The notes under the pieces were generated by a model. It ran no database searches and was not told where the DNA came from. It was given only the letters and a program-made list of their open reading frames with translations. Positions 1 to 8,292 of a DNA stretch of 64,000 bases are shown piece after piece. Position 1 is the stretch's first letter, and each line of letters opens with the position of its first letter. Made by a program: the position numbers and the translations under genes. Where the stretch lies: positions 2,984,377-3,048,376 of the forward strand of contig CP011806.1 of assembly GCA_001664505.1 (NCBI GenBank). Reading direction: 5' to 3'. The DNA comes from Acidobacteria bacterium Mor1 (GTDB lineage Bacteria > Acidobacteriota > Polarisedimenticolia > Polarisedimenticolales > Polarisedimenticolaceae).

Positions 1-1
1 T

Positions 2-184
2 GTCGCGGTGAGTCAATGGCGGGTAGCCGACGCAGCAACGGCTGACTTGATGGCTTCGTTCCATCTGCGACTCGAGGCGGGTGCATCCCCCGAAGAAGCA
101 CTACACGGGGCGCAACTCGCACTCCGCGGTCGCTATGCCCACCCGAGCTACTGGTCTGCGTTTACGGTGGTGGTGCGTCCCTAG
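2..184 (+). CDS. CHAT-domain protein, C-terminal fragment
   Basis: An open frame enters from the left edge and stops at TAG 182-184. The 60 visible residues have the typical end of a CHAT (caspase-like HetF/TPR) peptidase domain: a QWRVADAATADLM segment, a LEAGASPEEALHGAQ helix, then a closing YAHPSYWSAF motif. In this family these pieces follow the catalytic His and Cys, which lie outside the window. No start codon is visible, so the length and N-terminal partner (often TPR repeats) are unknown. The gene converges on the anti-sigma gene ending at 233. CHAT proteins often sit near ECF sigma factors and in conflict systems, but a link to either here is only inferred. Confidence 0.75.
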   Translation, partial: VAVSQWRVADAATADLMASFHLRLEAGASPEEALHGAQLALRGRYAHPSYWSAFTVVVRP

Positions 185-232
185 AGCATCCTCGCCACGC
201 CCGCGATCGACGTCGAGCCGATTTCGAGGCAA

Positions 233-1174
233 CTACCGCGCCTCGACCTCGAGACCGCGGCGGTAGAGCACCCGCCCGTCCATGGCGTGTCCGGCGGCGC
301 GCAGGCGCAGGCGCAACTCGGTGACCTGATCGACGGGCAGCCGGTCCGGGAACAACAGCACCCGTACGGTTCCGTCCACGTCGACCTCGGATACCGGGAT
401 CGAGAGCAGCCCCGTTTCATCGGCGCCGAGTTCCAGATCTAACGACGCGTTCTCGGTGGAACGGATCCAGTCGTCGATATCGGTCTGAAGCGCCACCCAT
501 TGCGGGCCGCCCGCCGGGAGCTTGGCCGGCTCCGGCGCGGGTACTTCACCGGGAGCATCGCGCAAGCGGGTCTCGCCGGGCAGCACCAGAACCGGGCCCG
601 GGAGCGCCGCAGCGGGACCTGTGGCCGCGGCGGGTTCGCCGACCGGCGGCGTGGTCACCTGTTCGGGGGTTGCATCCTGAAAAGTTCGCAGCGTCGGAAC
701 CAGCAGCACGCCGGCGACCAGCAGGTACGCCAGCGCAGGCGCCGGCCGCAGGATCGTGGAACCGAGGAACTCCCAGACCCGTGCGGCGAGGGAAGGCTGC
801 TCCGACGGCGAGTCCGCCCTCACGTCGCGAACCACCGGCTCGACCTCGGGGGAGCTGACCGCTGCGGGAATCTCCCGGACGATCGCGGCGGCCTCACGGC
901 TGGCGGCGGCACCTTCGAGATGTTCGCGGATCGCGCGACGCACCGACGGATCGAGCTCCTCTTCCCGCTCGACGTACTCCAGCAGCAGCTGGGCCTGAAC
1001 GTCATCCTTCTCGAGGCTGCGGTCGGCGTGGGCGGCACAGGCCTGGGCGTGGGCCAGCAACTCCCGGGACTCGGCGTTGAAGCGTAAGTACTCCTCGAGT
1101 TGCTTCCGCTCCTCGGCGCCGAGGGTGCCGTTGACGTACCAGGGAATCAGCTCGGCCATGCGGTCCCGGTTCAT
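233..1174 (-). CDS. Membrane-anchored anti-sigma factor
   Basis: A 313-residue protein encoded directly behind an ECF sigma factor, with the two genes sharing one base (TGATG at 1172-1176). Residues 1-50 (AELIPWYVNGTLGAEE) match the N-terminal helical anti-sigma domain that grips the sigma factor. The classical HxxxCxxC zinc motif is not intact: only a single ACAAH remnant is seen near residue 46. One membrane helix spans about residues 143-161 and is followed by a roughly 150-residue extracytoplasmic tail rich in Ala/Pro and acidic residues. It most likely holds the sigma factor at the inner membrane until an envelope signal arrives. The role follows from gene order and the N-terminal motif; the signal is unknown. 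Confidence 0.8.
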   Translation of the reverse strand: MNRDRMAELIPWYVNGTLGAEERKQLEEYLRFNAESRELLAHAQACAAHADRSLEKDDVQAQLLLEYVEREEELDPSVRRAIREHLEGAAASREAAAIVREIPAAVSSPEVEPVVRDVRADSPSEQPSLAARVWEFLGSTILRPAPALAYLLVAGVLLVPTLRTFQDATPEQVTTPPVGEPAAATGPAAALPGPVLVLPGETRLRDAPGEVPAPEPAKLPAGGPQWVALQTDIDDWIRSTENASLDLELGADETGLLSIPVSEVDVDGTVRVLLFPDRLPVDQVTELRLRLRAAGHAMDGRVLYRRGLEVEAR

Positions 1175-1809
1175 CAGCGCACCTCCTTCGGCGGGATGCC
1201 CTCGAAGCCTTTGCCGTACTTGCGCGCTTTTTCCAGGCAGCGATGGACCCGCACCCGGACGTTGGCGGCGCTGATCCCCAGGCGTTCACCGATGGTGGCC
1301 GCCGACTCGTGATCGCAGTAGACCCAGCGCCACAGCCGCTTGCACTCGTCGGGCAGCTTCTGGAACACGTACTTGACGTATTCGATGCGCTCATCCTGTT
1401 CGATCTGCGCGTGGGGATGCGGTCCCGACGGCCCGGCGTGAACCGGCTCGAGGTCTTCGGGCGGGATGTTCGAACGGAACTTCTCCCGGCGGTAGACGTC
1501 GATGCAGGTGTGTTTGGCCACCGAGAAGACGAAGGTCTTGAACTTGGACTGGCCGCTGAAGGCGCCGCCGCGAACGATCTTGAGCAGCTTCATCAGGACC
1601 TCCTGGGCGATGCCCTCGGAGTCCTCGAAACGCCAGTTGCCCAGGTAGACGACGCCGTCGACCCAGCCCTGAACCAGCTTGACGGCCGCCGAATCCCCGT
1701 CGAGAAACGCCTGCACCAGGTCCCGATCGTCCACGAACTCCTGATCGAGATCCGGCAACCGCTCACTCCTTCGGACAGGTCTGAACGGAAGAATGTTAGG
1801 TCGGTTCAT
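1174..1809 (-). CDS. ECF-type RNA polymerase sigma factor
   Basis: A 211-residue sigma-70-family protein. Residues around 30-105 form region 2: DLVQAFLDGD, then DSEGIAQEVLMKLL and a FKTFVFSVAKHTCIDVYRR stretch that contacts the -10 element. Residues around 150-205 form region 4: LPDECKRLWRWVY, then a helix-turn-helix AATIGERLGISAANVRVRVHR for the -35 element. Regions 1 and 3 are absent, as expected for ECF sigmas. It is the first gene of a two-gene operon with the anti-sigma factor at 233-1174. The ATG at 1809 sits just before the conserved part and no better start is seen. Confidence 0.9.
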   Translation of the reverse strand: MNRPNILPFRPVRRSERLPDLDQEFVDDRDLVQAFLDGDSAAVKLVQGWVDGVVYLGNWRFEDSEGIAQEVLMKLLKIVRGGAFSGQSKFKTFVFSVAKHTCIDVYRREKFRSNIPPEDLEPVHAGPSGPHPHAQIEQDERIEYVKYVFQKLPDECKRLWRWVYCDHESAATIGERLGISAANVRVRVHRCLEKARKYGKGFEGIPPKEVR

Positions 1810-2355
1810 TGCATCTCCGCAATCCGGAAGCCTTCTTCGGGCCTTGGGAAGAGCTTCGTCGGGACCGGCCGCAGGCCGTTACAGCTTTTTGAGGAAAACC
1901 GGGCCTCCCGGCCGGCGGGATCGGGAAGAGCCGCCCCGGGGAGAGCCTGAGAGGGCCGTCCTCTGGGGTGTCGGGGGTGAGGAGAGGGGGACCGGCCGGG
2001 GTGCCGGTCCCCCCCGAGAGAGGGTCCGAGGGGCGGGCAAAGGCGGTAGCCCGCTCCGCGGCTCTGGCTGTCGGCTTGTCCGGCCCCGTTCGTTGTCCAC
2101 CGCTCGGGTTGCCCGGATCCACCGCCAGCCGGCGGGTTCACGGTACGAATCGACTCTCAGCACGGTTTCCGATTCGCGAGGAGTCTGTCGGGGCTCCCGG
2201 GTGGGCGTTACGCCGGCCGGCCTCTTTTTTTTGACCTGCAACGTTTTCGGGGCCGAACCGACAGAGTCCTCATGGGTAGGGCTCCAGGAGAAACGGGCGG
2301 CACCCGCCGAGTGGCGGTACATAGAAGTGCGAACCCGACGCTCGTCGAGGGAACG
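1810..2355. other. 546-bp non-coding gap between divergent genes
   Basis: This stretch lies between the divergent sigma gene (start 1809, minus) and the secreted protein (start 2356, plus), so it should hold the promoters of both. No convincing gene is seen: the open frames here have no start context and no recognisable protein motifs. It is very rich in G/C runs and contains the strong hairpin at 1986-2013. No confident -35/-10 pair was identified. Confidence 0.5.
1986..2013. terminator. Perfect 11-bp GC hairpin
   Basis: Arms 1986-1996 (GGGGGACCGGC) and 2003-2013 (GCCGGTCCCCC) pair perfectly around a 6-nt loop. There is no T-run on either strand, so this is not a standard intrinsic terminator. 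It could be a leader structure, an insulator between the divergent promoters, or simply a product of high GC. Confidence 0.4.
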
Positions 2356-3903
2356 ATGGCCGAATCCACCAGATTGATCCGCTGCGCACTGGCGCTGCTC
2401 GGGCTGCTGTTTGCTGCCGCCGGCCCCGCTGTGGCCAACGAGATCTGGGTCGTCAACGAGAACTCCCGGGACATCGTCATCCTGGAGGCCAACACCGAGT
2501 CGATCATCGACTTCATCGACCTGACCGCGGTCCAGGACGATCCCTACGACGTCGCGTTCACCACCGTGCCCGGCATCGACGGCAACATCGCCTTCGTCAC
2601 CCAGGGGGAGTTGGTCGTCCTCGTCGACGTGCCCTCCCGCACGCCGTTCAATCAGGTCGACGTGAGCAACCTCCTCGGCCTGACCGCCCAGGTTCGCGGC
2701 GCAGCCGCCGCGCGGCCGCGGGCCTTTCTCGACGGAGGCGGCGGCGAGGTGACCCGCAACCTGCTTTACGTCGCCGCGCAGGTGATCAACGCAGCGGGAT
2801 TCTCCGAACCCTGGTTCGTGGTCCTGGATCAGGACGTGATGGTCGCCGACCCGTCGGACCCTGCAGTGCTGGTGCAGGCCGGCCCGCTGGAGACGACCCA
2901 GCCCGGCCAGGTGCTCGAGGTGATGGACGTCGATGTACTGTCGACCCCCGCCGGCGACCGCTTCCAGCGCGCCTGGTTCACCCATCTTGAGGAGGCCCCT
3001 TCGATCCGGCTGGTGGCGACCCTGGTTGCCGCCAAGCGTGATATCGCCGCGCCGATTCAACCGGTCGAGGTCCGCGACGAGCAGCTCGGGCTGCCGAGCC
3101 TTCCCGACAGTGTGACCGTCGGCGTGCCCTACGACCGTGAGCTGCCCGCCCTGCCCCTGGCCGAAGAGGGCCGGGTGGTCAACCTGGACACCGGCGGCGA
3201 CTGCGAGATCCCCAGCTCCAACCTGCGCGATGTCGCCACCGCCGGGCTCGGCCCCGGGTCTCACACCGTGCTGCTGGCCAACGACGGCGCCCCCGGCCGC
3301 ATCGAGTGGCTCGATCCGTCGACCTGCGCCTCGATCAGCTTTCCGGCCCAGGACGAGCCGGTGGATATCGCCTTCGACAACCCGATCGAATGGAACCGGG
3401 CTTTCGTCGCCAACCGCAACTCCGACAGCATCACGCTGCTGCGGGTCGATCAGAGCCAGACCACGATTCCCCTGCCCGGCGGCACCTCTCCCTGCACCCT
3501 TTGCCCTCGCTCGGTCGTGGCCAACCTGGGGCTCCAGGGAAGCTGTACGGTGCGGGACTTCGAGGTCAATCCGGACCCGACCTCCGGCGGGGCCGACTCG
3601 ATCATCAGCTGGAACCTGACCGGCTGTGACTCGGAGCCGGAGTACCTCGTTGCCTGCGTCTGCGAAGATCCGTCATCGCCGCTCTGTCCGCCCGGTTGCG
3701 GCCAGTCGACCCTGACCCCCGGCGCTAATGCCGTCTCGTCGATCGAGACCCTCGATCTGGCGCTGGAAGCCGGGGGGCCGCTCTGCGACGGTGAATGGAA
3801 ACCGCTGCACAGTACCGGCCCGGGCGACACCGACTACACGGTGCCCGGCGGCGGAACCGGTCTCGGAGTCTGCTACAGCGTCACACCGCGCCAAGGGCCC
3901 TAG
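2356..3903 (+). CDS. Secreted beta-propeller-like protein
   Basis: A 515-residue exported protein. The chosen ATG opens a clear signal peptide (Arg near residue 6, hydrophobic LALLGLLFAAAG, cleavage after AVANE-like sequence); an ATG 84 nt upstream would put a charged stretch before it. The mature part begins with EIWVVNENSRDIVILE and later has FVANRNSDSITLLRVD, both typical blades of YVTN/YncE-type propellers where names and values are read out as repeated strands. The last 120 residues form a separate domain with about ten cysteines, probably disulfide-bonded outside the cytoplasm. No catalytic motif is seen, so binding or surface display is more likely than an enzyme role. It stands alone. 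Confidence 0.7.
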   Translation: MAESTRLIRCALALLGLLFAAAGPAVANEIWVVNENSRDIVILEANTESIIDFIDLTAVQDDPYDVAFTTVPGIDGNIAFVTQGELVVLVDVPSRTPFNQVDVSNLLGLTAQVRGAAAARPRAFLDGGGGEVTRNLLYVAAQVINAAGFSEPWFVVLDQDVMVADPSDPAVLVQAGPLETTQPGQVLEVMDVDVLSTPAGDRFQRAWFTHLEEAPSIRLVATLVAAKRDIAAPIQPVEVRDEQLGLPSLPDSVTVGVPYDRELPALPLAEEGRVVNLDTGGDCEIPSSNLRDVATAGLGPGSHTVLLANDGAPGRIEWLDPSTCASISFPAQDEPVDIAFDNPIEWNRAFVANRNSDSITLLRVDQSQTTIPLPGGTSPCTLCPRSVVANLGLQGSCTVRDFEVNPDPTSGGADSIISWNLTGCDSEPEYLVACVCEDPSSPLCPPGCGQSTLTPGANAVSSIETLDLALEAGGPLCDGEWKPLHSTGPGDTDYTVPGGGTGLGVCYSVTPRQGP

Positions 3904-3943
3904 AGCCCGTCGCGTACGCGGCCACCCCCGGCTACGAACGAAG

Positions 3944-4435
3944 CTAGCGGGGCTCGAGGGTAATGAAGCTGTAGCGGTGCGGGTTGCGCTCGTCGGGCTC
4001 CCGGTCCTCCCGCTCGACCTCTTGCCAGCGGCCGGCGTCGAACTCGGGGAAGAAGGCATCCCCCTCGATGTCCTCGTCGATGCGGGTCAGGTAGATCCGG
4101 TCGGCCAACGCCAGGGTCTGGCGGTAGATCTCACCGCCGCCACCGATGAACGCCTCGGTTTCGCCCCCGTCCTGGGCCAGCCGCAGGGCGGCGTCGACCG
4201 AATGCACCACCTGGACACCCTCGCGCTGCCAGGTCCGGTCCCGGGTGACCACCACCATGGTTCGGCCGGGAAGCGGGCGCCCGATGGAGTCGTAGGTCTT
4301 GCGGCCGACCAGCAGGTGGTGCCCCATGGTCAGACGCTTGAAACGGGCCAGGTCGGCGCGCAGCCGCCAGGGAAGGGCGTTATCCCTGCCGATCACCCGG
4401 TTGCGGGCCATCGCCACGATCAGCGAGATCTGCAT
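3944..4435 (-). CDS. folA: Dihydrofolate reductase
   Basis: A 163-residue protein matching the normal length of bacterial DHFR. It reduces dihydrofolate to tetrahydrofolate with NADPH in the cytoplasm. Visible landmarks are the opening ISLIVAMARNRVIG, the NALPWRL Met20-loop region with the substrate-binding Asp near residue 27, MGHHLLVGRKTYDSIG for NADPH, and the FIGGGGEIYRQTL Gly-Gly motif. The ATG at 4435 is required to begin at the conserved first strand; the open frame runs on upstream to 5365 only as an out-of-frame shadow of thyA. It lies 17 nt behind thyA, which makes the dihydrofolate that FolA recycles. Confidence 0.95.
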   Translation of the reverse strand: MQISLIVAMARNRVIGRDNALPWRLRADLARFKRLTMGHHLLVGRKTYDSIGRPLPGRTMVVVTRDRTWQREGVQVVHSVDAALRLAQDGGETEAFIGGGGEIYRQTLALADRIYLTRIDEDIEGDAFFPEFDAGRWQEVEREDREPDERNPHRYSFITLEPR

Positions 4436-4452
4436 CTCAGCCTCGGACCATC

Positions 4453-5247
4453 TCAGACCGAAACCGGTGCCTTGATGTGCGGATGGGGCTCGTAGGCTTC
4501 GAGCTGGAAGTCCTCGTAGCGGAAGTCGAAGATCGAACGCACCTCGGGGTTGAGGCGCATCTTGGGCAACGGCCGGGGCTCGCGGCCGAGCTGTAGCCGG
4601 GTCTGCTCCAGGTGATTGCGGTACAGGTGCGCGTCGCCGAAGGTGTGTACGAAGTCGCCGGGCTCCAGGTCGCAGACCTGGGCCACCATCAGCGTCAGCA
4701 GCGCGTAGGAGGCGATGTTGAACGGCACGCCGAGGAACACGTCGGCGCTGCGCTGGTAGAGCTGGCAAGAGAGCCTGCCCTCGGCCACATAGAACTGGAA
4801 CAGCAGGTGACAGGGGGGCAAGGCCATCTGCTCGACCTGGGCCACGTTCCAGGCGCAGACGATGTGGCGCCGGGAATCCGGGTTGTCGCAGATCTGATCG
4901 ATCACCTGCCGGATCTGGTCGTGCTTTTCGCCGTCGGGCCCGGGCCACGAGCGCCACTGGTACCCGTACACCGGCCCGAGGTCTCCATCGGGGCCGGCCC
5001 ACTCGTCCCAGATCGACACCTTGTTTTCGCGCAGGTAGCGCACGTTGGTGTCGCCGGAGAGGAACCACAAGAGCTCGTGAATGATCGACCGCAGGTGCAG
5101 CTTCTTGGTGGTCAGGAGCGGGAATCCCTGGGACAAGTCGAAGCGCATCTGGTGGCCGAACACGCTGCGGGTGCCGGTTCCGGTGCGGTCGTCCTTGTCG
5201 ACCCCTTCGTCGAGAATCCGCTGCATCAGATCGAGGTACGCTCGCAT
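4453..5247 (-). CDS. thyA: Thymidylate synthase
   Basis: A 264-residue enzyme that methylates dUMP to dTMP using methylene-tetrahydrofolate. It follows the E. coli ThyA pattern throughout: [51 protein letters not shown], the active-site Cys in [10 protein letters not shown] after the RR pair, [13 protein letters not shown] and [10 protein letters not shown]. The ATG at 5247 aligns with the E. coli start (M-R-A-Y-L-D-L-M); an ATG three codons upstream (5256) is also possible, and neither has a strong ribosome binding site. It forms a two-gene unit with folA just downstream. Confidence 0.96.
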   Translation of the reverse strand: MRAYLDLMQRILDEGVDKDDRTGTGTRSVFGHQMRFDLSQGFPLLTTKKLHLRSIIHELLWFLSGDTNVRYLRENKVSIWDEWAGPDGDLGPVYGYQWRSWPGPDGEKHDQIRQVIDQICDNPDSRRHIVCAWNVAQVEQMALPPCHLLFQFYVAEGRLSCQLYQRSADVFLGVPFNIASYALLTLMVAQVCDLEPGDFVHTFGDAHLYRNHLEQTRLQLGREPRPLPKMRLNPEVRSIFDFRYEDFQLEAYEPHPHIKAPVSV

Positions 5248-5381
5248 GCCGAGCATTAGACCACATGGCGGGGCCTTTCACCGCCCGCCGGTACCCGGCG
5301 CGGATTTCCCCTAGAATAGGCGATTCGATCCGCAGTACGCGTTCGCACGCAATCGATCCAACCACGCACAGGAGTCGCGCG

Positions 5382-6374
5382 ATGGAATATCAACGACTGG
5401 GTAAATCCGGGCTGCATTTGAGCCGCCTGTCCTTCGGTTCGTGGGTCACCTTCTCCTTCCAGGTCGACGACAACCCTGCCGCCGAGTTGATGGCCAAGGC
5501 CTACGACGCCGGCGTCAACTTCTTCGACAACGCCGAGGTCTACGCCGCCGGCAAGTCCGAGGAGATCATGGGGCGGGCGCTCGGGTCCCTGGGCTGGACC
5601 CGGGACAGCTACTGCGTCTCGAGCAAGGTGTACTGGGGTGGAGACAAACCGACCCAGCGCGGGCTGAGCCGCAAGCACATCCACGATGCCTGCCACGCGG
5701 CGATGAAGCGACTGCGGGTCGACTACCTGGATCTGTACTTCTGTCACAGGCCCGACGTCGAGACGCCGATCGAGGAAACCGTGCGCGCGATGCACGACCT
5801 GATCCAGCAGGGCAAGGTGCTCTACTGGGGCACCTCGGAGTGGAACGCCCAGCAGATCACCGAGGCCTACAGCGTGGCACGCCAGTTCGGCCTGACTCCG
5901 CCGACGATGGAGCAGCCCGAATACAACATGTTCAACCGGGAGAAGGTCGAACGGGAGTTCCACCCGCTCTACGACCTGGTCGGCCTGGGCACCACGATCT
6001 GGTCCCCGCTGGCCTCGGGGGTGCTGACCGGCAAGTACCGGGACGGCGTGCCCCAGGGCAGCCGCATCGACCTCGAGGAGTACGCCTGGCTCAAGGAGCG
6101 GCTGATCGATTCTCCCGAGGGGCAGGCCAACATCGAAAAAGCCCGGCAACTGGAGAAGATCGCCGACGGCGCCGGCATGTCTCTGGCCCGCATGGCGGTA
6201 GCCTGGTGCATGAAGAACCCCAACGTCAGCACGGTGATCCTCGGCGCGTCGAAGGTCTCCCAGCTCGAGGAGAACCTCAAGGCGGTAGACGACGCCGCCA
6301 AGCTGGACGACTCGATGATGAACGCCATCGAAGAGGTCCTTCGGAACAAACCGGAACTTCCGCCGCGGTTCTAG
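5382..6374 (+). CDS. Aldo/keto reductase, Kv-beta-like family
   Basis: A 330-residue NADPH-dependent reductase of the (beta/alpha)8 barrel aldo/keto family. The opening RLGKSGLHLSRLSFGSWVT resembles the voltage-gated potassium channel beta-subunit branch (AKR6/AKR14). The catalytic tetrad is complete: Asp49 and Tyr54 in FDNAEVY, Lys82 in SSKVYWGG and His122 in YFCHRPDV. The C-terminal cofactor loop appears as STVILGASKVSQLEENL. An AGGAG lies 9 nt before the ATG. The substrate is unknown; bacterial members reduce small aldehydes such as methylglyoxal. Confidence 0.9.
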   Translation: MEYQRLGKSGLHLSRLSFGSWVTFSFQVDDNPAAELMAKAYDAGVNFFDNAEVYAAGKSEEIMGRALGSLGWTRDSYCVSSKVYWGGDKPTQRGLSRKHIHDACHAAMKRLRVDYLDLYFCHRPDVETPIEETVRAMHDLIQQGKVLYWGTSEWNAQQITEAYSVARQFGLTPPTMEQPEYNMFNREKVEREFHPLYDLVGLGTTIWSPLASGVLTGKYRDGVPQGSRIDLEEYAWLKERLIDSPEGQANIEKARQLEKIADGAGMSLARMAVAWCMKNPNVSTVILGASKVSQLEENLKAVDDAAKLDDSMMNAIEEVLRNKPELPPRF

Positions 6375-6384
6375 AGGGCAGTTC

Positions 6385-7293
6385 TTGAGTTTCGGAGCAC
6401 GCTTCGGGCTGTTGATCGGCGGGATCTTCCTGGTCTCGGCGCTCACCGGCCCGCTGGTCAAGGTGGGGCTCGACGCCTGGATCGCTGCCGATCCCGGCGT
6501 CGTCGAAACCCTGCACCTGCGGCCCGACGGCGACACCTACGACTTCGGTCGCGCCTTCCGCCGCTGGTTCATGCTGGTCGCCCTGGCGGCGATCCTGATC
6601 TTCCGCAAGAAGTTGGGGGGCGCGGCGATGCTCGGCATGCGCCCCCCTGCGCCGCGGCTCCGCTGGTTCGCCAAGGGGCTCGCCGCCGGATTGATCACCT
6701 GGAGCACCCTGCTGGCGCTGATGGTGGTTCTCGGCCGGCGCACCGTCGCCGTCGAGATCCCCGGCGACTGGCTGGCCGCCGTCGCCGGCGCGGCGCTGGC
6801 CGGACTGATCGTCGGTTGGCTCGAGGAGGCGATCACCCGCGGCTATCTGGTCGGCGGCCTGCGCACCCACCAACCGGCCTGGCTCGCGATCCTGATCAGC
6901 GGCGCCTTCTACTCGATCCTGCACTTCATGAAGGGCAGCTTGCGGGTCGGGCCGGGGTTCCAGCCCGCCGTCGGCTTCGAGGCGCTCTGGGCCCATTTCA
7001 CCCCGATCGCCGAGCCGGGGGTGCTGCTGCCCTTCATCGGGTTGACCTTGGTCGGCCTGCTGCTGGGCTACGGCTACGTCTGGAGCGAGTCCCTGCCCTT
7101 CGTCGTCGGCGTCCACACCGGCTGGGTCTTTCTCGCCGGCATCGACAAGTTCGTGCTGGCCGGTCCCAGCGGCACCGGTGCGCTCTACGGCCCGCAGGGT
7201 ATCCTGGCCACACCCTGGAGTTGGCTGGCGATCCTGGGGTTCCTGGGGGTCTTCCGCTTCTGGTTGCGCCCCGGAGCCTCACGACCGGCCTAG
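6385..7293 (+). CDS. CPBP-family intramembrane metalloprotease
   Basis: A 302-residue polytopic membrane protein of the CPBP/CAAX-protease (Abi) family. Motif 1 is present as EEAITR (Glu147, Glu148, Arg152), motif 2 as FYSILH (His180), and a later GVHTGW supplies a further histidine. Together these form the predicted metal site within the membrane. About seven to eight hydrophobic segments are visible. The start is a TTG at 6385 with AGAGGG upstream, 10 nt after the aldo/keto reductase, so the two are probably co-transcribed. The substrate is unknown; family members process prenylated proteins or small peptides. Confidence 0.85.
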   Translation: MSFGARFGLLIGGIFLVSALTGPLVKVGLDAWIAADPGVVETLHLRPDGDTYDFGRAFRRWFMLVALAAILIFRKKLGGAAMLGMRPPAPRLRWFAKGLAAGLITWSTLLALMVVLGRRTVAVEIPGDWLAAVAGAALAGLIVGWLEEAITRGYLVGGLRTHQPAWLAILISGAFYSILHFMKGSLRVGPGFQPAVGFEALWAHFTPIAEPGVLLPFIGLTLVGLLLGYGYVWSESLPFVVGVHTGWVFLAGIDKFVLAGPSGTGALYGPQGILATPWSWLAILGFLGVFRFWLRPGASRPA

Positions 7294-7317
7294 CTCCGGA
7301 ATCGCCTGGAGGGCGCC

Positions 7318-7596
7318 ATGATCGATCTGTTGTTCCTGCTGATCGTCGCCGGAATCTCCGGAGGCATCGCCCAGCGCCTCGCCGGCCGCGGCGGCGCCGG
7401 CTGCATCGGCTCGGTGGTCCTCGGCTTCATCGGCGCGCTGTTCGGCAGCTACCTGGCCCGGCTGCTCGGCCTGCCGATTCTGTTCTCGGTAGGGCCCTCG
7501 GGCTTTCCGGTGATCTGGGCGGTCATCGGCGCGGCCCTGTTCGTCTCCATCCTGGGCTTCCTGACCGGCTCCGGGCGCAAGCACAAGAAGAAATAG
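7318..7596 (+). CDS. GlsB/YeaQ/YmgE-family small membrane protein
   Basis: A 92-residue protein with three hydrophobic helices and the glycine-rich pattern of the transglycosylase-associated/GlsB family: GGIAQRLAGRGG, then SVVLGFIGALFGSYLA. The end is a basic tail (GRKHKKK), typical for a cytoplasmic C-terminus. GGAGGGC precedes the ATG. Family members are often stress-induced, but their biochemical function is not established. It follows the CPBP protease by 24 nt. Confidence 0.85.
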   Translation: MIDLLFLLIVAGISGGIAQRLAGRGGAGCIGSVVLGFIGALFGSYLARLLGLPILFSVGPSGFPVIWAVIGAALFVSILGFLTGSGRKHKKK

Positions 7597-7648
7597 TTCA
7601 CCGGGAGTTCCCACGGCTGCGGCCTTCCCGATCCGCCTTTCGCGGAAA

Positions 7649-7682
7649 CATCATTCAATATTTCTCGTAGTATTGAATGATG
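7649..7682. promoter_or_regulatory. 12-bp-arm inverted repeat over a start codon
   Basis: Arms 7649-7660 (CATCATTCAATA) and 7671-7682 (TATTGAATGATG) are perfect inverted copies around a 10-nt spacer. It is AT-rich in a GC-rich setting. The right arm contains both candidate ATG codons of the downstream ArsR-like regulator. ArsR/SmtB operators often have ATTCAA-type dyads, so an autoregulatory operator is the likeliest reading; in RNA the same sequence would fold into a hairpin that hides the start codon. Confidence 0.7.
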
Positions 7683-8276
7683 AAACGCACATCCCGCTAC
7701 GAAATCCGGTCGGAACGCCAATTGAAGGCGCTGGTTCTACCCTTGCGCGCCGAGATCGTCGAACTCGTCGCCTCCCTCGGCCCGATGTCGGCGTCGGACA
7801 TTGCCGAGCTGCTGGGCCGCCGACGGCCGGCCATTCATTACCAACTCAACAAGTTGACCGAGGTCGGGCTACTTCGGCCTGCGGGGAGCCGCGGCGAAGG
7901 GCGCGAAGCCCAGGCCCTTTACGCGACTCCGGGAAAACCGATGGGCGTGGTCTTCCAACCGGAGAAGCCTCGAGTGGTCGAGCTGATCGCCGGCTACGCC
8001 AGCAGTCTGCTCAAGCGGAGCCAGCGGGTGCTCTCCCAGGCGCTGCGCCGTCCCGACGCCGTGACCAGCGGCAAACGGCGCAACACCCACGCCGCCCAGT
8101 TCACCTGCCGACTCGATCGAGCGCAGCTCGCGGAACTCAACGCCCATCTCGATGCGATCCGCCGGTTGTGCGCGCCGAGCAAACAAAAGAGCGAGGGGGC
8201 GTTGCATCTGGTCACCCTCACTCTGGCCCCGCTCGACACGCCGGCCGGCCGGAACCCCGTTTCGGACACGCCCTGA
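7677..8276 (+). CDS. ArsR-like winged-helix transcriptional regulator
   Basis: A 199-residue protein. Residues 10-75 form a winged helix: LKALVLPLRAEIVELVASLG, then SASDIAELLGRRRPAIHYQLNKLTEVGLL as the helix-turn-helix, followed by a short wing with AQALYAT. This is the ArsR/HTH_20 pattern. Residues 80-199 hold an uncharacterised helical domain; no metal-binding Cys pair is seen, so a metal sensor is not supported. Two adjacent ATGs (7677, 7680) lie inside a perfect inverted repeat, suggesting self-repression. The protease-like gene at 8293 begins 16 nt after it and is probably in the same transcript. Confidence 0.8.
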   Translation: MMKRTSRYEIRSERQLKALVLPLRAEIVELVASLGPMSASDIAELLGRRRPAIHYQLNKLTEVGLLRPAGSRGEGREAQALYATPGKPMGVVFQPEKPRVVELIAGYASSLLKRSQRVLSQALRRPDAVTSGKRRNTHAAQFTCRLDRAQLAELNAHLDAIRRLCAPSKQKSEGALHLVTLTLAPLDTPAGRNPVSDTP

Positions 8277-8292
8277 CCGAAGGAGTCTCGCC

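Noticed and set aside
4436-5365. N-terminal extension of the DHFR frame
   Set aside because: The extra codons lie over thyA in another frame and do not resemble any DHFR domain.
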